Assembly: GCA_020634565.1 (NCBI GenBank)
Contig: JACKBN010000028.1
Location: forward strand, 1 to 22,981
From: Ardenticatenaceae bacterium
GTDB lineage: Bacteria > Chloroflexota > Anaerolineae > Promineifilales > Promineifilaceae
Direction: 5' to 3'
Length of the DNA: 22,981 nt
The number at the start of each line of letters is the position of its first letter. Positions within the stretch are counted from its first letter, which is position 1. Positions 13,070 to 19,797 of the stretch are shown here, piece by piece. The notes beneath the pieces are model-generated. The model made no database searches. It saw only the letters and a list, made by a program, of their open reading frames with translations, and was not told where the DNA came from. The translations under genes were made by a program, and so were the position numbers.

Positions 13070-16045
13070 ATGAGCGAATCGCTGACGTTTCAAGACATTA
13101 TTTTAAAGTTACTTGATTATTGGAAGAATCAGGGCTGTTTGGTGCAGCAGCCGTACAATGTGCAGGTGGGGGCCGGAACGATGAATCCCGCCTCAGTGCT
13201 GCGCGTGTTGGGGCCAGAGCCGTGGAATGTGGTCTATGTGGAACCGAGTATCCGGCCGGATGACGGCCGTTTCGGGGACAATCCCAACCGCATGCAGATG
13301 CACCATCAACTTCAGGTCATCCTCAAGCCCGATCCGGGTAACCCGCAAGAACTCTATCTCAAGAGCTTAGAAGCGATTGGCATCGACCCGCGCCGCCACG
13401 ATATTCGCTTTGTGGAAGACAATTGGGAAAGCCCCGCGCTGGGCGCCTGGGGTCTGGGCTGGGAAGTGTGGCTGGATGGCCAGGAAATCACCCAGTTCAC
13501 CTACTTTCAGCAGGCAGGCGGGCTGACGCTTGATCCGGTTTCTGTGGAAATCACCTACGGTCTGGACCGCATTGCGCTGGCGCTGCAAGGTGTGGACAGC
13601 GTTTGGGAGATGTCTTACGGCACCGACATCAGCTATGAAAATGTGCTGCTGCAAAGCGAGATTGAGCACTGCCGCTACTATTTTGACGTGGCCGACGTGG
13701 ACAGCATCCACCAGGTGTACGACATCTACGAAAGTGAAGCGAAGCGCTGCATCGAGGCCGGGCTGGTTATCCCCGCGCACGATTACAACCTGAAATGCTC
13801 TCATCTGTTCAATATTTTGGATACGCGTGGCGCGGTGGGTGTGACCGAACGCGCCAATTATTTCCGCCGGATGCGCGGGCTGGCGCGGCAGGTGTCTGAG
13901 CTGTACGTGGCCCAGCGCGAAGAACTCGGCTTTCCTTTTATGAAAGGCAAAGATGCGCCGGTTGTGGCCATTAACCGACCGCCAGAGATGCAGTTTGATC
14001 AATCGGAGACGCCGCAAACGTTTGTGCTGGAGATTGGCAGCGAAGAACTGCCGGTTTCTGATTTGGATGCAGCGTTGAAACAGTTGGCAACGGCCGTTCC
14101 CGAACTGCTCAAAGAGGCTCGACTCACCTATGACCGAATTGCAATCGACGGCACGCCGCGCCGCCTGGCGGTGCAGGTGCATGGCCTGATTGGTCGCCAG
14201 CCCGACCTGGAGAGCGTGGCCAAAGGGCCGCCCGCTGACCGCGCCTTTGACGCGGACGGTAATCCCACCAAAGCCGCCATTGGTTTTGCCCGGGGTAAGG
14301 GCATCGACGTGGCCGATCTGCAAATTGTGGAGGAAGGCGACAAGCGGTACGTCTCTGCGGTGGTGCGCGAGGACGGCCGTCCCGCAGCCGCTGTGTTGGC
14401 TGAACTGCTGCCTGACCTGATTGCGGGGCTAAAATTTGAGCGCAGCATGCGCTGGAACCAGACGAACATCAGCTACAGCCGCCCGCTGCGCTGGATTGTG
14501 GCCCTGTTTGGGCCAGACGTGATTCCGTTCACGTATGCGGGTGTGGCCAGTGGACGCATCAGTCGGGGGTTACGGCCGTATGATTCCCCCGAGATCATCA
14601 TTGATGAGGCCCGCAGTTATGGCAGCATTATGCGGATGAACGGCATCGTCATTAACAAGGCGAAGCGGCAAGAACAGATTACGGCCGTTTCCAGCAAACT
14701 GGCGGCTGAAATGGGCGGCACCATCCCCGATGATCCCGGTTTGCTCGACGAAGTAACCAATCTGGTGGAAAAGCCAACGCCGCTGCGTGGCCGATTCAGC
14801 AAGCGTTTCCTGGCGCTGCCCGCCGAGGTGCTAGTCGCCGTCATGCGCAAGCACCAGCGCTATTTCCCCGTCTACGATGACAAAAATGAGCTGCTGCCCT
14901 ACTTTATCGCCGTGCGCAACGGGGATGAGAAGCACCTCAATTTTGTGGTGCATGGCAACGAGCATGTGCTCAAAGCCCGTTTTGCCGATGCCGAATTTTT
15001 CTACGGCAAAGACAGCCAGCGCCAGCTAGCTGATTTTTTGGCTGATCTGGAAACGCTCACCTTCCAGGCCAAGCTGGGTTCCATGCTGGACAAAGTGCAC
15101 CGGCTGGAAAAGCTGACGCCCGTTATGGCAGAAATGTTGAGCTTGAATAAAGAGGATGCGGCAACGGCCGTTCGCGCCGCTGCCCTTTCCAAAGCAGATC
15201 TTGCTACCAACATGGTCGTCGAAATGACCTCCTTGCAGGGCATCATGGGGGGGCATTATGCCAAACGGAGCGGCGAAAGTGCCGCCGTGGCTGAGGCCGT
15301 TGCCGGGCAGTACAATGCCGTCAGCAGCAGTCGGGCGGGCATGGCCCTGGCCATCGCCGACCGATTGGACAGTTTGGCCGGGCTGTTTGCCGCCGGACTG
15401 GCACCCAAAGGCTCCAACGATCCGTTTGCCCTGCGCCGCGCGGCGCTTCACCTCATCGAAAACCTGATTGCGCACGAGCAGCCGTTTGATTTGCGGTCTG
15501 CTTTTGCTGCTGCGGCTGAACTGCTGCCGGTGCCCTGTGATGAATCTGTGTTGCAAGCGGTGATGGAGTTTGTAAACGGCCGTCTCGAAGGTGTCTTGCG
15601 TGATTTGGGCCACTCGGCTTTTGTGGTGAAGGCGGTTCTGGCGGAACTGGCCCATGACCCGTACACGGCGTCTCGCGTGGCTGAATCGCTGAGTGAAGTG
15701 ATTGAAGCGGAGGATTGGCCGGAGCTGCTGGATGCCTACGCGCGCTGCGTGCGCATTACCCGCAGCCAAAGCGACACGTTCACCCTGCGTCCTGACGCCT
15801 TCACGCTGCCCGCCGAACAGCAGCTTTTAGCCGCTTATCAGCAAGCGGCTGCCAAACAAGACGGCACGATGCCCACGTTTGTGGCCACCCTGCGTGACCT
15901 GAAGCCAGCCATCGCCCAATTTTTTGACGATGTGCTGGTGATGGATGAGGATACGGCCGTACGCGAAAATCGTTTGGCTTTGTTGCAACGTATTGCTGAC
16001 CTCACGGCAGGTTTGGCTGATTTGTCTGAGCTTGAGGGATTTTAA
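13070..16045 (+). CDS. glyS: Glycyl-tRNA synthetase, fused alpha and beta subunits
   Basis: This enzyme charges tRNA-Gly with glycine. In most bacteria with this heterotetrameric type, alpha (glyQ) and beta (glyS) are separate genes; here they form one 991-residue chain. Residues about 1-290 are the catalytic alpha part, with LTFQDIILKLLDYWKNQGC, GAGTMNPAS, YVEPSIRPDDGR, QMHHQLQVILKP and WEVWLDGQEITQFTYFQQ. After a short linker (PPEMQFDQSETPQ), the beta part starts at TFVLEIGSEELP (about residue 315). It includes FERSMRWN, LPAEVLVAVMRKHQRYFPV, AEFFYGKDS and GIMGGHYAKRSGE, and ends with an anticodon-binding-like helical region. ATG 13070 has AAAGG just upstream; an earlier ATG at 13043 adds nine residues not in the family. 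Fusions like this are known in several lineages. Several ACGGCCGT sites lie within it. Confidence 0.96.
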   Translation: MSESLTFQDIILKLLDYWKNQGCLVQQPYNVQVGAGTMNPASVLRVLGPEPWNVVYVEPSIRPDDGRFGDNPNRMQMHHQLQVILKPDPGNPQELYLKSLEAIGIDPRRHDIRFVEDNWESPALGAWGLGWEVWLDGQEITQFTYFQQAGGLTLDPVSVEITYGLDRIALALQGVDSVWEMSYGTDISYENVLLQSEIEHCRYYFDVADVDSIHQVYDIYESEAKRCIEAGLVIPAHDYNLKCSHLFNILDTRGAVGVTERANYFRRMRGLARQVSELYVAQREELGFPFMKGKDAPVVAINRPPEMQFDQSETPQTFVLEIGSEELPVSDLDAALKQLATAVPELLKEARLTYDRIAIDGTPRRLAVQVHGLIGRQPDLESVAKGPPADRAFDADGNPTKAAIGFARGKGIDVADLQIVEEGDKRYVSAVVREDGRPAAAVLAELLPDLIAGLKFERSMRWNQTNISYSRPLRWIVALFGPDVIPFTYAGVASGRISRGLRPYDSPEIIIDEARSYGSIMRMNGIVINKAKRQEQITAVSSKLAAEMGGTIPDDPGLLDEVTNLVEKPTPLRGRFSKRFLALPAEVLVAVMRKHQRYFPVYDDKNELLPYFIAVRNGDEKHLNFVVHGNEHVLKARFADAEFFYGKDSQRQLADFLADLETLTFQAKLGSMLDKVHRLEKLTPVMAEMLSLNKEDAATAVRAAALSKADLATNMVVEMTSLQGIMGGHYAKRSGESAAVAEAVAGQYNAVSSSRAGMALAIADRLDSLAGLFAAGLAPKGSNDPFALRRAALHLIENLIAHEQPFDLRSAFAAAAELLPVPCDESVLQAVMEFVNGRLEGVLRDLGHSAFVVKAVLAELAHDPYTASRVAESLSEVIEAEDWPELLDAYARCVRITRSQSDTFTLRPDAFTLPAEQQLLAAYQQAAAKQDGTMPTFVATLRDLKPAIAQFFDDVLVMDEDTAVRENRLALLQRIADLTAGLADLSELEGF

Positions 16046-16052
16046 GCCAGTT

Positions 16053-16093
16053 GTAAATTGGATAGATACAAAATCAATTTGTATTCGTAGTTA
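16053..16093 (+). promoter_or_regulatory. Bipartite promoter-like element upstream of the ECF sigma operon (copy 1)
   Basis: This copy consists of GTAAATTG, then ATA, then TACAAAA (16053-16073), an 11-base spacer and TCGTAGTTA (16085-16093). The same arrangement recurs at 17907-17947. Outside the spacer the two copies agree at 26 of 30 positions. TCGTA resembles a -10 box of ECF promoters, which suggests autoregulation by the sigma factor encoded 65 bases downstream. The element starts seven bases after the glyS stop. Confidence 0.5.
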
Positions 16094-16157
16094 AAAGTAA
16101 CGACCCGTCAACTATTGTTAAGTTGTGGGGGGAGTAAATTGTAACATTCAGTGAGTT

Positions 16158-16736
16158 ATGAATGAACTAAGCGATGAGCAGCTCATGACGGGTGTCATCA
16201 ACCGGGATATGACTGCTTACAAAACTTTGTATGAACGATATAAGCGTTCTGTGTTGGGGTTGTCGTACAAGATTTTGAGAGATCAAGCTGCCGCTGAAGA
16301 AGTGATGCAAGAAACCTTTTGGCGCATCTGGAACAACGCTTCCTCTTTTAATAACCAACGAGGAACCTTTCCCAATTGGATGTTCGGGATTGCGCGTAAC
16401 TTGTCGATTGACATTGTGCGGCGGGGGCAAAAGATCAAGATGCAGGCGCTGCCTGACATGCATCTCGATCATGTTGCATCCAGCCCTCAGTATAAAGCGG
16501 AGCATGATGTAGCGGATGCGGCCCTGTCGCTTTTGCAGCACGAGCAGGTTCATTTAGCCATGACGACGCTGCCTGAAGAACAGCGTGAAGTCGTGGAATG
16601 GATCTATTTTCAAGGCAAAACACGCCGTCAGATTGCCCAAGAGCACGACATTCCCTTTGGCACGATCAACACTAGAGCCCGTTTGGCGCTGGATAAGTTG
16701 AAGCGGGCTTTACAGGCGCAAGGATTTGAGGAATAA
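16158..16736 (+). CDS. ECF-family RNA polymerase sigma factor
   Basis: This 192-residue alternative sigma factor has the two ECF domains. Sigma-2 lies at about residues 20-90, with LYERYKRSVLGLSYKILRD, EEVMQETFWRIW, and FPNWMFGIARNLSID followed by VRRG. Sigma-4 lies at about 132-188, with TLPEEQREVVEWIYFQG, RRQIAQEHDIPFGTINTRAR and LALDKLKRAL. The ATG at 16158 has only a weak Shine-Dalgarno sequence (GTGAG); a GGGGGAG tract lies further upstream. The next gene starts two bases after its stop and encodes an RskA-like anti-sigma factor, so this looks like a SigK/RskA-type pair. Bipartite element 16053-16093 is the likely promoter. Confidence 0.95.
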   Translation: MNELSDEQLMTGVINRDMTAYKTLYERYKRSVLGLSYKILRDQAAAEEVMQETFWRIWNNASSFNNQRGTFPNWMFGIARNLSIDIVRRGQKIKMQALPDMHLDHVASSPQYKAEHDVADAALSLLQHEQVHLAMTTLPEEQREVVEWIYFQGKTRRQIAQEHDIPFGTINTRARLALDKLKRALQAQGFEE

Positions 16737-16737
16737 G

Positions 16738-17778
16738 ATGAACGAGCAAATTGAGGAACTGCTCGCCGTTTATGTTTTAGGTGGGCTGACGCCCGAAGAA
16801 GAAGCCGAGGTAGAGGCGTACCTGGCGGATCATCCGCAGGCTGCGGCGCAGCTGGAAGAGGCCTATGCGGCGGCGGCTCTGCTGCCTTACACGGCGCCAC
16901 CGCTGGAACCCTCGCCAGAAGCAGAGGCGGCGTTGTTTGCCCGTATCGAGGCGGATTTGGCTAAAGAGAAAACACCGGTGCGGGAAACGGCCGTTTCCAC
17001 TGCCAAACCCGCCGCTCCACAACCTTCTTTCTGGGATCAACTGCGCGCCTTTTTCAGTACGCCGCTGGTAACGGCCGTTAGTTTGGGTGCGGCTATCTTG
17101 CTGCTCATCTGGGGCTTTTCCCTTAACCGGCAGGTGCAGAATTTAAACCAGGATGTGGAGCAGCTTACCGCCGATAACGGCAGCTTGCGCGGCGAATTTG
17201 AGTCTGTTTCCAGTGAAAACCTCACCCTCACGGCCCGCGTGGCAGAACTACAGGCTGCCAATCAGGCCTTGGATCAGCAAATCGACGAGTTAGCGGGAAA
17301 CAATGTGGACCTGATTGCAATCAATAACAGTATGCAAACAGATTTGGTTCAGGCTGAGGCGAATTTGGCGGAACTGGAATCGTTTAGCGCTGCGTTGGAA
17401 GCCGAAATTGCCGGAATTCTTGCCAACCAGCCCTTCGATTCTGCTGATGTGTATGCCGTCAGCTTACCTGGCACAGAAGAGCAGCCAGAAGCTTCGGCCA
17501 AATTGGTCGTGGATCCCGAGTCCAATACGGCGCTGCTTGTGGTCGATGGAATGCCCGATCTGCCAGAGGGATCGGTTTATCAGGTGCTGCTTATTCGCGG
17601 CACCGAGCACGAAACGGCCGAAACCTTCCGCGTTGATACGCAAGGGGAGGGTGTGCTGCTGGTGCATTCTACCGAACCCTTGGCATCTTTTGATTCCGTC
17701 GGTGTATCCATCGAGCCAGAAGGCGGCAGCGTCCAGCGCACTGGCGAGGTTGTCCTCTTGGGCAGCATCATCAACTAA
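16738..17778 (+). CDS. RskA-like transmembrane anti-sigma factor
   Basis: This 346-residue membrane protein is predicted to hold the upstream ECF sigma inactive. Its N-terminal anti-sigma domain (EQIEELLAVYVLGGLTPEEE, then VEAYLADHPQAA) lacks the H-x3-C-x2-C zinc motif. A Pro/Ala linker follows. A single membrane helix (LVTAVSLGAAILLLIWGFSL) lies at about residues 110-129, and a long coiled coil rich in Asn/Gln/Leu at about 132-220. The C-terminal beta-rich RskA-type domain shows LVVDPESNTALLVVDGMPDL, VYQVLLIRG and VGVSIEPEGG. GAGGA at 16728-16732, inside the sigma gene, serves ATG 16738. The extended extracytoplasmic coiled coil is unusual for a plain RskA. The terminator at 17851 closes the operon. 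Confidence 0.92.
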   Translation: MNEQIEELLAVYVLGGLTPEEEAEVEAYLADHPQAAAQLEEAYAAAALLPYTAPPLEPSPEAEAALFARIEADLAKEKTPVRETAVSTAKPAAPQPSFWDQLRAFFSTPLVTAVSLGAAILLLIWGFSLNRQVQNLNQDVEQLTADNGSLRGEFESVSSENLTLTARVAELQAANQALDQQIDELAGNNVDLIAINNSMQTDLVQAEANLAELESFSAALEAEIAGILANQPFDSADVYAVSLPGTEEQPEASAKLVVDPESNTALLVVDGMPDLPEGSVYQVLLIRGTEHETAETFRVDTQGEGVLLVHSTEPLASFDSVGVSIEPEGGSVQRTGEVVLLGSIIN

Positions 17779-17850
17779 TTTTCAGTTTCTTCCCAATTAA
17801 CCGAAGGCATAAGAAAGAAAAACTGTTTTCGGGTAATAAATTTGAAATGT

Positions 17851-17879
17851 GAGACGCCTGGCCAGGCGTCTCTTTTTTT
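17851..17879 (+). terminator. Strong rho-independent terminator after the sigma/anti-sigma operon
   Basis: A perfect 22-bp palindrome (11-base arm GAGACGCCTGG, 17851-17872) is followed by seven T residues. It isolates the operon from the DUF4397 locus. Confidence 0.88.
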
Positions 17880-17906
17880 GTGCCACTAACCAATTTCCCC
17901 CAATTC

Positions 17907-17947
17907 GTAAATTGAATAAGTACAAAACCTGAACAAGCTCGTAATTA
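17907..17947 (+). promoter_or_regulatory. Bipartite promoter-like element, copy 2
   Basis: The parts match copy 1 at 16053-16093: GTAAATTG, ATA and TACAAAA (17907-17927), an 11-base spacer that is not conserved, and TCGTAATTA (17939-17947). It lies 27 bases after the terminator and 321 bases before the DUF4397 start codon. It probably drives a long leader or the small ORFs that follow. Confidence 0.5.
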
Positions 17948-17950
17948 TGG

Positions 17951-18109
17951 ATGAAATGGCCTGATTGCAAAGAAATTGCAAATGATTTGCAAAAGTTTAA
18001 TACATACAAACGCAGGCCAGCTTCGTATTTATCCGTAGAAGCACTGAAGAAGTATCTCCACAAGCATGACCAAAAATGGCAAAAATCGGCCCGCATTGGG
18101 CCTGGTTAA
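17951..18109 (+). CDS. Possible small ORF (52 residues) in the DUF4397 leader
   Basis: An ATG at 17951 opens a 52-residue basic ORF (it starts MKWPDCKEIANDL and ends QKSARIGPG) with a stop TAA at 18107-18109. There is no Shine-Dalgarno sequence, but the start lies only four bases after bipartite element copy 2, so it would be leaderless or nearly so. The frame continues open after the stop into the next small ORF, up to the DUF4397 start. It also overlaps the TTGCAAA repeats and part of a hairpin, so the DNA may be regulatory rather than coding. I do not recognise the family. Confidence 0.3.
   Translation: MKWPDCKEIANDLQKFNTYKRRPASYLSVEALKKYLHKHDQKWQKSARIGPG
17965..17993 (+). repeat. Three TTGCAAA repeats at 11-bp spacing
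   Basis: TTGCAAA lies at 17965-17971, 17976-17982 and 17987-17993, an exact 11-bp period, so all copies face one side of the helix. The pattern fits cooperative protein binding or an iteron-like operator just downstream of the predicted promoter. Confidence 0.5.
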
Positions 18110-18132
18110 GGCTGCCTGCTGGCTGCTTGTGG
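18058..18132 (+). promoter_or_regulatory. Structured leader with two nested hairpins
   Basis: CCACAAGCA (18058-18066) is the exact complement of TGCTTGTGG (18124-18132). Inside lies GGCCC-GCATT-GGGCC (18088-18102). The fold sits 18 bases before a GGAGG ribosome-binding site. It matches no riboswitch I recognise. Confidence 0.4.
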
Positions 18133-18157
18133 ACCCACAAATCGAGCAGTGGAGGTG

Positions 18158-18271
18158 ATGTATACGACCAGCAAAATAAGTAAACAAAACAGCACAGCAG
18201 AATCACCCGACAACAATTTGCATAAGAAAAGTAAGTTAAATACGAAAATCACACAAGGAGAAAAACGATGA
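18158..18271 (+). CDS. Possible lysine-rich small ORF coupled to the DUF4397 gene
   Basis: ATG 18158 follows a strong GGAGG (18151-18155) by two bases and opens a 37-residue Lys/Ser/Asn-rich ORF (MYTTSKISKQNSTAES at the start, TQGEKR at the end). Its TGA (18269-18271) overlaps the ATG of the DUF4397 gene as ATGA. The strong ribosome-binding site and the overlap suggest a leader peptide or translational coupling. The ORF has no recognisable domain. The very short distance from GGAGG to ATG is a weakness. Confidence 0.35.
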   Translation: MYTTSKISKQNSTAESPDNNLHKKSKLNTKITQGEKR

Positions 18272-19578
18272 AAAAAGTTAAACTAATTATTTTTGCCTTA
18301 ATGGCCCTGTTCCTGACCACCGCAGCCTGGGTGGCCGCAGATGAAGAAGCCGACACCGGTATCGTCACCGTGGTGCACGGCGTGCCTGGCCTGACGGTTG
18401 ATGTTTACGTGAATGGTGGTCTGGCGCTGCCTGACTTTGCGCCTGGCACCATCACCGACCCGCTGACCTTGCCTGCGGGCGATTACGACATCGAAATTTA
18501 CCCGGCTGGCGCCGACCCGTCTGCCAGTGACCCAGCCATCGCTGGTTCCACCACGCTGCCTGCTGGGGCGAATGCTTCTATCGTGGCTCACCTGACGGAA
18601 GCTGGTGCACCCACGCTTTCCGTTTTCGTGAATGACACATCTGCTATTAATGAAGGGGACGCGCGATTGGTGGTACGTCATACGGCCGCTGCCCCCACAG
18701 TAGATGTGGCGCTTGCCTTTAAAGGTGACGAAGTTGGCAAGATTGAAAGCCTGAGCAACCCGGAAGAAGCGCAAATTGAAGTTGGCACTGGCCTGTATTT
18801 CGCTTCCATTCTGCCTGCTGGCACCGATGATGTTGTTGCTGGCCCGGCCCGCTTCTGGCTGAACCCCAAGTTTGACCGTTCCTACATTGTTTATGCTATT
18901 GGTTCTTTGGCTGATGGTACCTTCGAGCTGCTGGTACAAACCATCGACCTGGACAGCACGCCTGTGGGTGATGTGACCGTGATTCATGGTGTCCCTGGCC
19001 TGACCGTTGATGTTTACGTGAACGGTGGCCTGGCGCTGCCCAACTTTGAGCCCTACACTGTTACTGACGCGCTGACCCTGCCCGAAGGCAACTACGACAT
19101 CGAAATTTATCCGGCGGGTGCGGACCCGAATGCTGGCGACCCGGCCATTGCAGGTTCTGCCTTCTTGCCCGGCGGCGCGAATGCTTCCATCGTAGCGCAC
19201 CTGACTGAAGATGGCGCCCCAACGCTCTCCGTTTTTGTGAATGATATTTCTGAAATTGACCGTGGTTTAAGCCGACTGGTGGTTCGCCATACGGCCGCTG
19301 CGCCCACTGTTGACGTTTCCTTGTTCGACCGTCGTACCGGTGATTTCGTGGGTACAGCCGAAGGGCTGAGCAACCCGAACGAGGTTCAGCTTGAGGTGCT
19401 GCGTAACCGCTACCTGGCTACCATCCAGCCAGCAGGCACGGACACCGTTGTCTTTGGCCCGGCCGACCTGAAGCTCGATCCTGGTTTTGCTTACTTTGTT
19501 TACGCAGTCGGTTCACTGGATGATGGCAGCTTTACCGTTTTGACCCAGGCGGTTCGTTTGCCCTCCTCGGCCAACTAA
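18268..19578 (+). CDS. Secreted protein with two DUF4397 repeats
   Basis: This 436-residue exported protein has a cleavable signal (KKVKLIIFALMALFLTTAAWVAA) and no other membrane segment. Two ~200-residue DUF4397 units follow. Each shows VTV-HGVPGLTVDVYVNGG, LTLP-G-YDIEIYPAGADP, NASIVAHLTE-GAPTLSVFVND and RLVVRHTAAAPTVDV. The DNA copies are offset by 609 bp (18364 and 18973), so it arose by internal duplication. AAGGAG at 18255-18260 lies before ATG 18268. DUF4397 proteins are common in surface proteins, but their function is not known to me. A copy of the sigma-operon promoter element upstream suggests it is a target of that sigma factor. Near-matches ACGGCCGC occur in both repeats, with no exact octamer. 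Confidence 0.92.
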   Translation: MKKVKLIIFALMALFLTTAAWVAADEEADTGIVTVVHGVPGLTVDVYVNGGLALPDFAPGTITDPLTLPAGDYDIEIYPAGADPSASDPAIAGSTTLPAGANASIVAHLTEAGAPTLSVFVNDTSAINEGDARLVVRHTAAAPTVDVALAFKGDEVGKIESLSNPEEAQIEVGTGLYFASILPAGTDDVVAGPARFWLNPKFDRSYIVYAIGSLADGTFELLVQTIDLDSTPVGDVTVIHGVPGLTVDVYVNGGLALPNFEPYTVTDALTLPEGNYDIEIYPAGADPNAGDPAIAGSAFLPGGANASIVAHLTEDGAPTLSVFVNDISEIDRGLSRLVVRHTAAAPTVDVSLFDRRTGDFVGTAEGLSNPNEVQLEVLRNRYLATIQPAGTDTVVFGPADLKLDPGFAYFVYAVGSLDDGSFTVLTQAVRLPSSAN

Positions 19579-19647
19579 TAATCTGGAATAACGTTGAGTA
19601 GGCAGAATGAATTTGTCTGCTTAGCGTAACGAGTTTTGTTTTCGGAA

Positions 19648-19679
19648 GAGGCATCCTGTCTGGCAGGGTGCCTCTTTTT
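19648..19679 (+). terminator. Terminator of the DUF4397 gene
   Basis: GAGGCATCCTG (19648-19658) pairs with CAGGGTGCCTC (19664-19674), with one G-T pair. TTTTT follows. A smaller GCAGA/TCTGC hairpin precedes it at about 19603-19619. Confidence 0.8.
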
Positions 19680-19753
19680 GTTGCATCATGAAACTTCACT
19701 CAGAATTTACGGCCGTTCCCACCAAACTTTTAGAACAATCGTAAGGTCTACGG

Positions 19754-19759
19754 TATAAT
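19754..19759 (+). promoter_or_regulatory. -10 box of the dnaG promoter
   Basis: A perfect TATAAT lies 38 bases before the dnaG ATG. The -35 region (around TTAGAA, 19730-19735, 18-base spacer) is weak. An ACGGCCGT octamer at 19709-19716 is the only one clearly outside a gene, and lies just upstream of this promoter. Confidence 0.5.
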
Positions 19760-19797
19760 TTTCCCACGTTGTCCGAATAGACTTTGTTCTTGACCCT

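Noticed and set aside
13367..14323. Antisense open frame within glyS (318 codons), with similar ones at 15026-15769 and 18298-19200
   Set aside because: All lie wholly within well-supported genes and have shadow-like composition.
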